From Reyranella massiliensis 521 (GTDB lineage Bacteria; Pseudomonadota; Alphaproteobacteria; Reyranellales; Reyranellaceae): a stretch of 64,000 bases of DNA. Below are positions 8,326-18,872 of this stretch, piece by piece. Below the pieces are notes generated by a model. It searched no databases, was not told the DNA's origin, and saw only the letters and a list, made by a program, of their open reading frames with translations. The translations under genes and the position numbers were made by a program. The stretch spans positions 28,881 through 92,880 of the forward strand of contig CAMARK010000003.1 of the NCBI GenBank assembly GCA_945860205.1, given 5' to 3'. Position 1 is the stretch's first letter. Every line of letters begins with the position of its first letter.

Positions 8326-9918
8326 TTACTTGTCGAGCCACACCTGCTCGAAGCGCGCGCCGTTGTAGAGGCTGTTCACCATCGGCCTAAAGCCCTTCAC
8401 GTAGGGGTGCCAGCAGCTCGCCGAGGCGTTCCACATGATGACCGGCCGGGCGCCGTCCTCGAGCAGCTTGCGGTCGATGTCCCAGACGATCTTCTTGCGC
8501 TTCTCGGGGTCGCGCTCGCCCGACTGCAGGGTGAAGAGCTTCTCGATTTCGGGGTTGCAGTAGCCGGTGTAGTTGCGCTCCGACTTGCAGGCGTAGTTCT
8601 CGAAGTAGGTCTGGTCGGGGTCGTCGACGCCGTTGCCGGTGGTGTTGAGGCCGACCGAGTAGTCCTTGCGCGCGACCTTGGTGAACCAGATGGCGGTGTC
8701 GACCAGTTCGAGCTCGCCCTCGAGGTAGACCTCCTTGAGCTGGTCGATCAGCAGCACGGCGGGGTCGCGGTAGAGCAGGTGGTTGCGGGTCGCGACCTTG
8801 AGCTTGAGCCTGTTGTCGGGGCCGTAGCCCAGCTTCTTCATGATCTCGCGGCCCTCGGCGCGGTTCTTCTCGAGGTCGGGCCCGTAGCCCGGCACCGTGT
8901 CGTAGAGCGCCTTGGGCAGGCCCCAGACGCCGTTGGGCGCCGGCTCCATGACGCCGCCGATGTGGGCCTCGCCCTGGTTGATGACGTCGATGAAGGTCTT
9001 GCGGTCGAGGCTGAGCAGCAGGGCGCGGCGGACGTCGGCGTTGTTGAAGGGCGCCGCGTCGCGGTTGATGATCAGGTTGGTGTTGTTGTTCATCGCCGCC
9101 ACCTCGCAGACCGCCTGGGCCGACTGCGCCTTGACGTCCTTCAGCAGCGGGATGGTGACGGCATAGGGCGCCGTCATGTCGTAGCGGCCGGTGACGAAGC
9201 CCAGGATCGCGGTGGCGCGGGCCGGCACGATCGAGAAATCGATGCCGTCGAGGTAGGGCTTGCCCTTCTTGAAGTAGTCGGTGTTGCGGACGAGCTTTAT
9301 GCTTTCCTTCTGCTTGAACTCGCCCAGCTTGAAGGGGCCGGTGCCGACCGGCTTGGTGCGCATCTGCGCCGTCGGCACGTGGCAGGAATAGACCGGACTG
9401 TAACCCGAGGCGAGCAGCACGAGCAGCGAGGGCTGCGGCTGGCCGAGGTGGAAGGTGACCTCGCGGTCGCCGTTGGTCGTTACCTCCTTCAGGTTCCAGT
9501 ACCACGAGGTGCGCGGGTTCTTGCGCAGCTTCTGGGTCTCGCTGCGGCCGGTCAGCATGTCCCAGGTACATTTGACGTCGGCCGAGGTGAAGGGCTTGCC
9601 GTCGTGCCACTTGGCGTTGCCGACCAGCTTGAAGGTGAGCTTGGTGCCGTCGGCGTTCCAGGCCCAGCTCTCGGCCAGGTCGGGCCGGATCGAGGCCAGG
9701 CTGTTCTGCGCGATCTCCTGGTCGAACAGCACGAGGTTGTTGTAGAGGCCCATGAAAGGCACGACCGTCGAGGTCGTCGCCTCCTCGTGGATCGAGGTGC
9801 TGGGCGCGCTGTCGGCGAAGTACATTTTCAGCGTGCCGCCACTCTTCTGGGCGAGCGCCGGCGACGCCGCGATTCCAAGCGCCGCCACGGCACCCATCAG
9901 TCCGACGAAAGATCGCAT
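8326..9918 (-). CDS. ABC transporter substrate-binding protein, peptide/nickel family 5
   Basis: 530 aa with signal peptide; ...GGTLKMYFADSAPSTSIHEEATTSTVV...LAESWAWNADGTKLTFKLVGNAKWHDGKPFTSADVK. Confidence 0.92.
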   Translation of the reverse strand: MRSFVGLMGAVAALGIAASPALAQKSGGTLKMYFADSAPSTSIHEEATTSTVVPFMGLYNNLVLFDQEIAQNSLASIRPDLAESWAWNADGTKLTFKLVGNAKWHDGKPFTSADVKCTWDMLTGRSETQKLRKNPRTSWYWNLKEVTTNGDREVTFHLGQPQPSLLVLLASGYSPVYSCHVPTAQMRTKPVGTGPFKLGEFKQKESIKLVRNTDYFKKGKPYLDGIDFSIVPARATAILGFVTGRYDMTAPYAVTIPLLKDVKAQSAQAVCEVAAMNNNTNLIINRDAAPFNNADVRRALLLSLDRKTFIDVINQGEAHIGGVMEPAPNGVWGLPKALYDTVPGYGPDLEKNRAEGREIMKKLGYGPDNRLKLKVATRNHLLYRDPAVLLIDQLKEVYLEGELELVDTAIWFTKVARKDYSVGLNTTGNGVDDPDQTYFENYACKSERNYTGYCNPEIEKLFTLQSGERDPEKRKKIVWDIDRKLLEDGARPVIMWNASASCWHPYVKGFRPMVNSLYNGARFEQVWLDK

Positions 9919-9999
9919 GTCGTTTCCTCCGGTTCTTTTGCCGAAGGATGCCGTGCCCTTTCCGAGGCGTCGAGTGTGTCCGGCCGGCCGCGACTCCGC

Positions 10000-10794
10000 C
10001 TAGCGGATCATGGCGCGCAGCTTGGACGAGATGAGATCGGTCACGAGCACGAGGGCCAGGATCACGATCACGCAGGCCGCCGTGTCCTCGTAGGCGAAGA
10101 GCTTCATCGAGCTGATCAGCTCGAAGCCGATGCCGCCCGCGCCCACCATGCCGAGCACGGTGGAGACGCGGATGTTGGTCTCGAAGCGATAGAGCACGAC
10201 GCCGATCCAGGTCGGCAGGACCTGCGGCAGCACGCCGAACACGATGCGTTGCAGCGTGCCGGCGCCAGCGGCGCGCAAGGCGTCGAGCGGGCCCTCGTCG
10301 ATCTCCTCGATCGCCTCGGCGAAGAACTTGCCCAGCATGCCGGCGCCGTGCAGCGCGATGGCCAGGACGCCCGCGAACGGGCCGAGGCCGACGGCGGCCA
10401 CGAAGATCAGTGCCAGGATGATCTCGTTGATGCCGCGCATCACGTTCAGCACCTGGCGCAGGCTATGGAACACCCAGGCGTAGGGCGAGAGGTTGCGGGC
10501 GGCAAAGAAGCAGACCGGCAGCGCCAGGACGATGCCGAGCAGCGTGCCCCAGAGCGCGATCTGCACGGTCTCGATCGCCGGCTGCACCAGCTTCTGCATG
10601 AAGGCAAAATTTGGCGGCAGCATGCGGCCGATGAAATCGCCGATCCACGGCAGGCCGTCGATGAAGCCTGAAAAGCTGAGGCGCGTGCCCACGGCCGACC
10701 ACCAGAGGACGACTGCCGAGAGGCCGAGTATGGGCGCCAGGATCCACCAGCCCATGGGGCCGCGCGGCTTGTTGACGACGAATTGCAGGGACAT
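10000..10794 (-). CDS. phnE: Phosphonate-type ABC transporter permease PhnE
   Basis: Multi-pass protein ...QIALWGTLLGIVLALPVCFFAARNLSPYAWVFHSLRQVLNVMRGINEIILALIFVAAVGLGPFAGVLAIALHGAGMLGKFFAEAIEEIDEGP. Confidence 0.92.
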   Translation of the reverse strand: MSLQFVVNKPRGPMGWWILAPILGLSAVVLWWSAVGTRLSFSGFIDGLPWIGDFIGRMLPPNFAFMQKLVQPAIETVQIALWGTLLGIVLALPVCFFAARNLSPYAWVFHSLRQVLNVMRGINEIILALIFVAAVGLGPFAGVLAIALHGAGMLGKFFAEAIEEIDEGPLDALRAAGAGTLQRIVFGVLPQVLPTWIGVVLYRFETNIRVSTVLGMVGAGGIGFELISSMKLFAYEDTAACVIVILALVLVTDLISSKLRAMIR

Positions 10795-10796
10795 GA

Positions 10797-11627
10797 CTAG
10801 GCCCTCTCTTCGACAGCGGCGGCGGCGATGACGGCTTCCGCCGCCGTTCGCCGGCGCTCGGTGAGGCGCTGGGCGGCGTCGAGGACGTTGGGATCGTCGA
10901 GGCCGGGATAGATGCTGCGGATCACTTCGCCGCTCACGCCCGACGGCGGACCATCGTAGACGACGCGGCCGGCCGAGAGGCCGACGACGCGTTCGGCGAA
11001 CTCCAGCGCATAGTCGATCTGGTGCAGGTTGCAGAGCACGGCGATGTTCGATTCCTTGCAGCTCTTCTTGAGGTAAGTGAGCACGGTGCGCGAGGTCTTG
11101 GGATCGAGGCTGGCGACCGGCTCGTCGGCCAGCATGAACTTGGGCTGCTGGGCCAGCGCGCGGGCGATGCCGACCCGCTGCTGTTCACCGCCCGAGAGCG
11201 CGTCGGCGCGGCTCCGGGCCTTGTGGCTCATCGCCACCTGCTCGAGGCAATGCAGCGCGATCTTCACGTCGGCCTCGGGGAAGAGCTGCAGGCTGCTGAG
11301 CACGGGCGAGAGATCGGCCATGCGGCCGACCAGTACGTTCTTCAGCACGCTGAGGCGCTTCACCAGATTGTGCTGCTGGAAGATCATGGCGACGTTGCGC
11401 CGGAGCAGGCGCAGGTCGCGGCGGTTGGACGACAGCGACGTGCCGTCGACCACGATGTCGCCGGCCGAGGGCTCGATCAGCCGGTTGATGCAGCGGAGCA
11501 GCGTCGACTTGCCGGCGCCCGACGGTCCTAGCACGACGACGAACTCGCCGGGCCGGATCGAGAGGCTGACGTCGTTGAGCGCCTGGTGCTCGCCATAGGA
11601 CTTGGCGAGACCCTTGATCTCGATCAT
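10797..11627 (-). CDS. phnC: Phosphonate-type ABC transporter ATP-binding protein PhnC
   Basis: MIEIKGLAKSYGEHQALNDVSLSIRPGEFVVVLGPSGAGKSTLLRCINRL...LSGGEQQRVGIARAL. Confidence 0.93.
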   Translation of the reverse strand: MIEIKGLAKSYGEHQALNDVSLSIRPGEFVVVLGPSGAGKSTLLRCINRLIEPSAGDIVVDGTSLSSNRRDLRLLRRNVAMIFQQHNLVKRLSVLKNVLVGRMADLSPVLSSLQLFPEADVKIALHCLEQVAMSHKARSRADALSGGEQQRVGIARALAQQPKFMLADEPVASLDPKTSRTVLTYLKKSCKESNIAVLCNLHQIDYALEFAERVVGLSAGRVVYDGPPSGVSGEVIRSIYPGLDDPNVLDAAQRLTERRRTAAEAVIAAAAVEERA

Positions 11628-11639
11628 GGGACCGCCCCG

Positions 11640-12509
11640 CTACTTCTGCTTCTTGAGATCGATGTTGGCGAGCTTGGCGGTCTCGCGCACGATATCGTAG
11701 GCTTGGTCGTTGGTTTCCTTGAAACCGTTCAGCTTGCCCTGGTCGGACCAGTTGAGGTCCTTGATCGACAGGAACGCGGCCTTCACCTTGGCCTTCATTT
11801 CGGGCGACAGATCCTTGCGCCAGACCATCGGCGATTCGGGAATCGGGGCCGATTCCCACACCACCTGGATCTGGTCGGCCTTGATGTGGCCCTTGGCGAT
11901 GGCGGCATCGAGGATGCGGTCGGCGATGGTGGCGGCGTCGACCTTGCCGTTGGCGACGGCCAGCGCGTTGGCGTCGTGGGCGCCGGTGAACAGCACGGTC
12001 TTGAAGTCGCGCTTGGGATCGATGCCGGCCTTGATCAGGCCGGCCAGCGGAAAGGCATAGCCCGAGGTCGAGGCGGGGTCGACGAAGGCGAAGTTCTTGC
12101 CTTTGAGATCGGCGAGGGTTTTGATGCCGCTCGACTTAAGCGCGATGATCTTGCTGTGATAGTAGGTGCGGCCGGCTTTGGCGGTCTCGGCGATGGCGAA
12201 GGCCTCGACCGGCGTGACCGTGGTGGCCAGCACGTAGGAGAACGGCCCGAGATAGGCGATGTCGAGGTGCTTGGCGCGCAGCGCCTCGATGACGCCGTTG
12301 TAATCGGTGGCGACGAAGCCCTGGACCTTCATGCCGGAGTTCTTCTCGACCGCGTCGAGGATGTCCTTGCTCTGCGCCAGCATGGCGCGCGAGTCTTCGG
12401 ACGGGATCAGCCCGACCCTGAGAGTCTGCGGGGTCTGGGCGTGGACGATCGACGGTGCTGTAAGCGCGGTGCCTGTAGCTAGAAGTCCGAAAGTGCGACG
12501 CGTGATCAT
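11640..12509 (-). CDS. phnD: Phosphate/phosphonate-type ABC transporter substrate-binding protein PhnD
   Basis: MITRRTFGLLATGTALTAPSIVHAQTPQTLRVGLIPSEDSRAMLAQSKDILDAVEKNSGMKVQGFVATDYNGVIEALRAKHLDIAYLGPFSYVLA. Confidence 0.93.
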   Translation of the reverse strand: MITRRTFGLLATGTALTAPSIVHAQTPQTLRVGLIPSEDSRAMLAQSKDILDAVEKNSGMKVQGFVATDYNGVIEALRAKHLDIAYLGPFSYVLATTVTPVEAFAIAETAKAGRTYYHSKIIALKSSGIKTLADLKGKNFAFVDPASTSGYAFPLAGLIKAGIDPKRDFKTVLFTGAHDANALAVANGKVDAATIADRILDAAIAKGHIKADQIQVVWESAPIPESPMVWRKDLSPEMKAKVKAAFLSIKDLNWSDQGKLNGFKETNDQAYDIVRETAKLANIDLKKQK

Positions 12510-12529
12510 GGTTTCCTCCTGTTTGTTTT

Positions 12530-13642
12530 TTATGCAGCCAGTTCAGCGACGAGGCTTTCGCGCCGCCCGATGAAATTCTTTCCGCGGTCGCCCGCCAGCG
12601 CGCCGTCGACCAGCGCCGCCCAGTCCCGGGCGGCGATGCCGTGGTCGGTAGCGTCGGGCGAGATGCCGAGCTTCTTCAGGAAGGTTTCCAGTCGCGCCGC
12701 GCCGGCCCTCAGGTCGGGCCCGAAGATGCGTTTCAGTGCGGCGTCGCACATCGGATCGCAGCCGGCGACGGCGCGCATCACCATGGGCAGGCTGAACGAG
12801 CAGGCGATGCCGTGCGGCACGCCGTGGTGCAGCGTGAGGTGGTAGGAGAGCGCGTGGGCGAGCGCCGTGCGCGTGTTGGAAAAGGCAAGACCCGCGAACA
12901 GGCTGGCCCGGGCAAGGCGGGTGCGGAGCGACTCGCTGTCAAGGTCGTCGGCCAGCAGCGGCAGGGCGTCCAGCACCTCGCGGGCGGCGACCTCGGCCAG
13001 CGCGCCCGACACCGGGTTGGCATTGACGTTCCAGATGCTTTCCAGCGCATGGCTGAGCGCATCGAGGCCGGTGCTGATCGTGACGGCGCGCGGCAGGCCG
13101 ATGGTCAGTAGCGGGTCGACCAGCGCGGCCTCGGGATAGAGCGTCTCGCGCGCCAGCGAGTATTTCTTCATCGCCCCGGTGTCCCACACCGTGGCCCACG
13201 AGGTGACTTCGCTGCCGGTGCCGGACGTGGTGGGCACGGCGATGATCGGCGTGCGGCCGAGCTCAGCGCCACCCTTGCCGGTTTCGAGGCGACGACGGAC
13301 CCGGTCGAAGTCGCCGGAGGCCGCGGCCAGCACCTTGGCGGCATCCATCACCGAGCCGCCGCCCAGAGCCACGATCGCCTCGACCGGCCGCGTGGCGGCG
13401 GCGTAGGTGCGGCAGGATTCGGCGAGGCCGACAAAATCGGGGTTGGGGCCGATGTTGCGGACCGTGACGGCGGGTGTGCCGGCCATCGCCGCGACCCGGC
13501 GTGCGAGCTCGGCGAAGACGCCGCCGCCGTTGGCGTCGTCGTAGGTGACGAGGCAATAGGCGCGGCCGGCCAGCATCGTGCCCAGCGTGTCGAACACGCC
13601 GGCACCGAACTTCACGTCGACCGGATTACGGTAGCGCCACAT
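12530..13642 (-). CDS. Iron-containing (type III) alcohol dehydrogenase, possibly a phosphonoacetaldehyde reductase
   Basis: MWRYRNPVDVKFGAGVFDTLG...IVALGGGSVMDAAK...IIAVPTTSGTGSEVT...; the phosphonate link comes from phnCDE context only. Confidence 0.88.
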   Translation of the reverse strand: MWRYRNPVDVKFGAGVFDTLGTMLAGRAYCLVTYDDANGGGVFAELARRVAAMAGTPAVTVRNIGPNPDFVGLAESCRTYAAATRPVEAIVALGGGSVMDAAKVLAAASGDFDRVRRRLETGKGGAELGRTPIIAVPTTSGTGSEVTSWATVWDTGAMKKYSLARETLYPEAALVDPLLTIGLPRAVTISTGLDALSHALESIWNVNANPVSGALAEVAAREVLDALPLLADDLDSESLRTRLARASLFAGLAFSNTRTALAHALSYHLTLHHGVPHGIACSFSLPMVMRAVAGCDPMCDAALKRIFGPDLRAGAARLETFLKKLGISPDATDHGIAARDWAALVDGALAGDRGKNFIGRRESLVAELAA

Positions 13643-13718
13643 CCGCGTCTCTCTCCCGAATTGATTGCTCTTTTGTGGACAATCCTCGGGCTGGCCGTCA
13701 CATTTATCAAATTCAATG

Positions 13719-13741
13719 TTTCTCGTTCATCCATTGAGAAA
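13719..13741. promoter_or_regulatory. Putative LysR-type regulator binding site
   Basis: Inverted repeat TTTCTC-N11-GAGAAA in the divergent interval, directly upstream of the LysR ATG. Confidence 0.4.
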
Positions 13742-13747
13742 ATCAAT

Positions 13748-14671
13748 ATGAGACATACCCAGCTCCGGTCCTTCCACGCCGTGGCCCAGCGGCTGAGCTT
13801 CACCGCCGCGGCGCGCGAACTGGGCGTCAGCCAGCCCACCATCACCACCCAGGTGAAGTCGCTGGAGAGCGAGTTCGGGGTCGAACTGTTCGTCCGGCGT
13901 GGCCGGCGCATCGAACTCACCGAGGCCGGCGGCGGCCTGCTCGACATCACGCGCCGCCTGTTCGCCGACGAGAAGGAGGCCGCCGATTTCCTGAACGAGA
14001 CACGCGGCCTGCGCACCGGCCATCTGCGCGTCGGTGCCGTCGGCCCCTACCATGTCACCGATATGCTGGCGGCGTTCAACGCGCGCCATCCCGGACTCTA
14101 TGTCTTGGTCACGGTCGGCAATTCACGCGACACGCTGCGCGACCTGCTGGATTACCGGACCGACGTGGCGGTACTGGCCCATGTCGATCCCGATCCGCGG
14201 CTGGTGGCGATCCCCTACCAGCACCACCGGGTGGTGGTGATGTGCCCGGTCGATCATGCCTTTGCACAACGCCGCGGCCTCCGGGTGCGCGACATGGAGG
14301 GACAGCGGCTGATCGTGCGCGAGGCCGGCTCGACGACGCGGCGCGCCTTCGACCAGGCAATGCGCGACACAGGCGTGCGGCCCAACGTCGTGATGGAGAT
14401 CGGCAGCCGCGAATCGATCCGCGAGGCGGTCGCCAAGGGCATCGGCCTCGGCGTGGTGTCGGAGGCCGAATTCATCCCCGATCCACGCATCCGTGCCCTG
14501 CCAGTGACGGATGCGGAAATCTATACCTACGCCCACGTCGTGCATCTGCGCGAGCGGCAGAATGCGCGGCTGGTGCGGGCCTTCCTCGACGTGCTGGGCG
14601 GTCTTCTGGGCGCGAGCCCTAGCCCCGCCGCACGCTCGCGCCGCCGTCCACCGGCAGCGTCACGCCGGTGA
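13748..14671 (+). CDS. LysR family transcriptional regulator
   Basis: MRHTQLRSFHAVAQRLSFTAAARELGVSQPTITTQVKSLESEFGVELFVRRGRRIELTEAG. Confidence 0.93.
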   Translation: MRHTQLRSFHAVAQRLSFTAAARELGVSQPTITTQVKSLESEFGVELFVRRGRRIELTEAGGGLLDITRRLFADEKEAADFLNETRGLRTGHLRVGAVGPYHVTDMLAAFNARHPGLYVLVTVGNSRDTLRDLLDYRTDVAVLAHVDPDPRLVAIPYQHHRVVVMCPVDHAFAQRRGLRVRDMEGQRLIVREAGSTTRRAFDQAMRDTGVRPNVVMEIGSRESIREAVAKGIGLGVVSEAEFIPDPRIRALPVTDAEIYTYAHVVHLRERQNARLVRAFLDVLGGLLGASPSPAARSRRRPPAASRR

Positions 14672-15419
14672 TGAAGCTTGCTTCGTCGGAGGCCAGAAAC
14701 AGCGCGGCGTTGGCGACGTCCCAGCCGGTGCCCATCTTCTTGCCCAACGGCACCTTGGAGTCGCGCTCGGCCTCGACCTCGGCTCGGGTTTTCTTGAAGG
14801 TGCGGGCGCGGGTGTCGACGGCCATCGGTGTGTTCATCAGGCCGGGCAGGATCACGTTGGCGCGGATGCCGTACTCGGCGTTCTGGTAGGCGAGCTGCTC
14901 GGTGAAAGAGACCATCGCGGCCTTGGTCGCCTTGTAGGCGACGTAGGGATAGGTGGTGATCACGGCCATCGAGGAGATGTTGATGATGGCGCCGCTCCTC
15001 TGCGCGCGCATGATCGGGATCACGTGCTTGGCAGCCAGGATGCAGCTTTTCAGGTTGATCGCCACGCAGCGGTCAAACGCTTCCTCGGTGATTTCGAGCA
15101 ACTCGGCATCGCCGCCCGAGAGGCTGACGCCGACGTTGTTGTGCAGGATATCGATGCGGCCCCAGCGGCTGTGCGCGTCGGCCACCATGGCCCTGATCTC
15201 GGCGTCCTTGGTGACGTCGGCCTTGAAGGCCATCGCCGTACCCTGGTTGACGCCGATCATCTCGACCGTCTCCTGGGCCGATTTGAGATTGTGATCCACG
15301 CACAGGACCTTGGCGCCCTCGCGGGCGAAGGTGAGCGCGGTGGCACGTCCGTTGCCCATGCCTTCGCCGGGGCTTTGGCCCGCTCCAACGACGATGGCGA
15401 CGCGATCTTTGAGGCGCAT
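14619..15419 (-). CDS. SDR family oxidoreductase
   Basis: MRLKDRVAIVVGAGQSPGEGMGNGRATALTFAREGAKVL...; YxxxK present. Confidence 0.92.
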   Translation of the reverse strand: MRLKDRVAIVVGAGQSPGEGMGNGRATALTFAREGAKVLCVDHNLKSAQETVEMIGVNQGTAMAFKADVTKDAEIRAMVADAHSRWGRIDILHNNVGVSLSGGDAELLEITEEAFDRCVAINLKSCILAAKHVIPIMRAQRSGAIINISSMAVITTYPYVAYKATKAAMVSFTEQLAYQNAEYGIRANVILPGLMNTPMAVDTRARTFKKTRAEVEAERDSKVPLGKKMGTGWDVANAALFLASDEASFITGVTLPVDGGASVRRG

Positions 15420-15420
15420 G

Positions 15421-15975
15421 TCAGGACACTCCCGGAATCGGATACTGCTTCAGGACTTCTTTGTAGTAGGGCTCGTTGTCCATCTTCATGGTGGCGAGCA
15501 CGCGCACGACCGCGCAGTAGAAGGCGATGGTGAGCACCAGGTCGGTCATGTGCTCGTTGCTGAGGTCCTTCTTGATCTCGGCGAAGGTGGCATCGGACAT
15601 GGCGAGCTCGCGCACCATTTCGCGCGCACCCCTCAGGATCGCCTTGGCCAGCGGTTCGAGCGAGGAGGGCTTGCCCGCGGTCTCGTCCATCAGCGCCTGG
15701 ATGTCGCCGTCGGTGACGCCGAATTCCTTGCCGATCTTCACATGATGGGTGAATTCGTATTCCGACTTCTCCATCCAGCCGACTTGAAGAATGGCGAGTT
15801 CACGCAGGCGCGGATCGAGCGTGCTCTTGTTGCGGATGTAACCGCCGAGACCATGGAAAGCACGCGCCATGCCGGGTGAATTGACGAGCAACCGCGTGAG
15901 ATTGATCGGCCGCTTGAGCAATTCCTTGTGTTCGGGCGGAAGCTGATCGGCGTCGAGATAGGGCAGGCGGGCCAT
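15421..15975 (-). CDS. Carboxymuconolactone decarboxylase family protein
   Basis: MARLPYLDADQLPPEHKELLKRPINLTRLLVNSPGMARAFHGLGGYIRNKSTLDPRLRELAILQVGWMEKSEYEFTHHV. Confidence 0.88.
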   Translation of the reverse strand: MARLPYLDADQLPPEHKELLKRPINLTRLLVNSPGMARAFHGLGGYIRNKSTLDPRLRELAILQVGWMEKSEYEFTHHVKIGKEFGVTDGDIQALMDETAGKPSSLEPLAKAILRGAREMVRELAMSDATFAEIKKDLSNEHMTDLVLTIAFYCAVVRVLATMKMDNEPYYKEVLKQYPIPGVS

Positions 15976-15988
15976 CTTGTTCGTCTCC

Positions 15989-16804
15989 TCACTGAGCTGC
16001 TGAATCGCGTTCCGGGCCCTGCAGCGTGACGCCGCCGTCGACCACCAGCACCTGGCCGGTGATGTAGCGGGCGTGGTTGCTCATCAGGAAGCGCACGGCA
16101 TGGCCGATGTCCCAGCCGGTGCCCTCGATTTTCAGCACCGAGGCCTTGGCGCGCTGGGCGCGGTTGGCCTCGCTCATGCCGTTGCCGCGATTGACCATCG
16201 GCGTGTACATCGGGCCGGGGCAGATACAGTTGACCCTTATGTGGTCCTTGCCGTGATCGACCGCCATCGCCTGGGTGAGCCCGATCACCGCCGCCTTGGA
16301 GACGGTGTAGGTCGTGAGGCCGCGCGGCCTGAGCGCCGAGATCGACGAGATGTTGACGATCGAGCCGCCCTTGGCGGTCTTGATCATGGCCGGGATCGCA
16401 TGCTTGGACAGCAGGAACATCGTCTCGACGTTGACCTGCATCACGCGCCGGTATTCCTCGGGCTTCTCGTCGACCACGCTGCCGCGGCTGCCGATGCCGA
16501 CATTGTTGTCGAGGAAGTCGAGCCGGCCCCAGCGGTCGACCGCGGCATCGACCAGCCGCTTGCACTCGGCCTCCTTGGTGACGTCGCCGGCATGCGCCGC
16601 CGCGGTGCCGCCCTCGGCCTTGATCATCTCGGCCGTGCGTTCGGCCAACTTGAGGTCGAGGTCGGCCACCAGCACCTTGGTGCCGGCCCGCGCCAGCAGG
16701 ATCGCGGCCGCCCGACCGTTGCCGATCCCGTCGCCCACCGCGCCGCCGCCGCTCAGGATCGCAACCTTGCCGGCCAGGCCAGCGTCGTCTTCGGGACCTT
16801 TCAT
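15989..16804 (-). CDS. SDR family oxidoreductase
   Basis: ...GKVAILSGGGAVGDGIGNGRAAAILLARAGTKVLVADLDLKLAERTAEMI... Confidence 0.92.
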   Translation of the reverse strand: MKGPEDDAGLAGKVAILSGGGAVGDGIGNGRAAAILLARAGTKVLVADLDLKLAERTAEMIKAEGGTAAAHAGDVTKEAECKRLVDAAVDRWGRLDFLDNNVGIGSRGSVVDEKPEEYRRVMQVNVETMFLLSKHAIPAMIKTAKGGSIVNISSISALRPRGLTTYTVSKAAVIGLTQAMAVDHGKDHIRVNCICPGPMYTPMVNRGNGMSEANRAQRAKASVLKIEGTGWDIGHAVRFLMSNHARYITGQVLVVDGGVTLQGPERDSAAQ

Positions 16805-16814
16805 CGTCGTCTCC

Positions 16815-17690
16815 TCATTGCCGATCCCAGTCGATGCGGAAGCTGTCGCCTTGCGGCTTGATGAAGCCCGCGTTGGCGCCGGGGAAGTGGGCAGGGCAGA
16901 GCAGGGCGTTGTTCTCGACGCAATCTTCTAGGAGCTTGCGTCGGCTTTGCGCGGACATCTCCTGGTCCCAGCAAAATTGGCTCGACCAGTCGGGGTGATA
17001 GACTTGAATTGGGTGATGCATGATGTCGCCCGAGAAGCAGGCTTGTTTGCCGCCATCCTTCAGGTTGATGGCGATCGAGCCCGGCGTGTGGCCGGGGTAG
17101 TCTTTTATGGTGAGCAGCGGGTCGGGCTGGTGATCGCTCTCGATCATCACCGCCTTGCCGGCCTCGACGATCGGCAGCACCGAATCGTCGAACGAGCCGT
17201 CGTTGACGCCTTCCTTGGTCTTACGCTCGTTCTCCCAATGCGCGTACTCGCGCTTGGCGAAGAGATAGCGCGCATTGGGGAAAGTCGGCACCCAGCGGCC
17301 GTCGACGAGCTGGGTGTTCCAGCCGACATGATCAACGTGCAGATGCGTGCACATTACGAAGTCGACCGATTCGGGCGGGCAACCGCAGGCGCGAAGCCGG
17401 TTGAGAAACGGCGTGTCGAGCTTGTTCCAGGCCGCGTTGTGCCGCTGCTTGTCGTTGCCGAGGCAGGTGTCGATCAGGATGGTGTGCTTGTCGGTCTTCA
17501 CCACCCAGGTGTGCACCGAGCCGACCAGGCGGTCGGAGCCGGCCTCGACATGGTCGGGCACCATCCAGCCCTTCTGGGCGTCGAAGGCCTGCTGGTCGAA
17601 GCGGGGGAACATCCGGTTGGGCCTAAAACCTGCGGCGCAGAGCTCCTCGACCTTCTCGATCGTGGCGCCACCGATTTTGCGAACCGTCAT
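16815..17690 (-). CDS. MBL-fold metallo-hydrolase
   Basis: ...DFVMCTHLHVDHVGWNTQL... HxHxDH motif. Confidence 0.92.
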   Translation of the reverse strand: MTVRKIGGATIEKVEELCAAGFRPNRMFPRFDQQAFDAQKGWMVPDHVEAGSDRLVGSVHTWVVKTDKHTILIDTCLGNDKQRHNAAWNKLDTPFLNRLRACGCPPESVDFVMCTHLHVDHVGWNTQLVDGRWVPTFPNARYLFAKREYAHWENERKTKEGVNDGSFDDSVLPIVEAGKAVMIESDHQPDPLLTIKDYPGHTPGSIAINLKDGGKQACFSGDIMHHPIQVYHPDWSSQFCWDQEMSAQSRRKLLEDCVENNALLCPAHFPGANAGFIKPQGDSFRIDWDRQ

Positions 17691-17701
17691 GGCGCTTGCC
17701 C

Positions 17702-18814
<1,113 letters not shown>

Positions 18815-18872
18815 GCGAACCTTCCCCCGACTTCCAGAAGCGGGGAGCCTAGTGCAGGGAAGCCGCCTCAGT

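Noticed and set aside
8407-10671. 754-aa plus-strand ORF
   Set aside because: Shadow of the SBP and phnE genes, which have clear family motifs on the minus strand.
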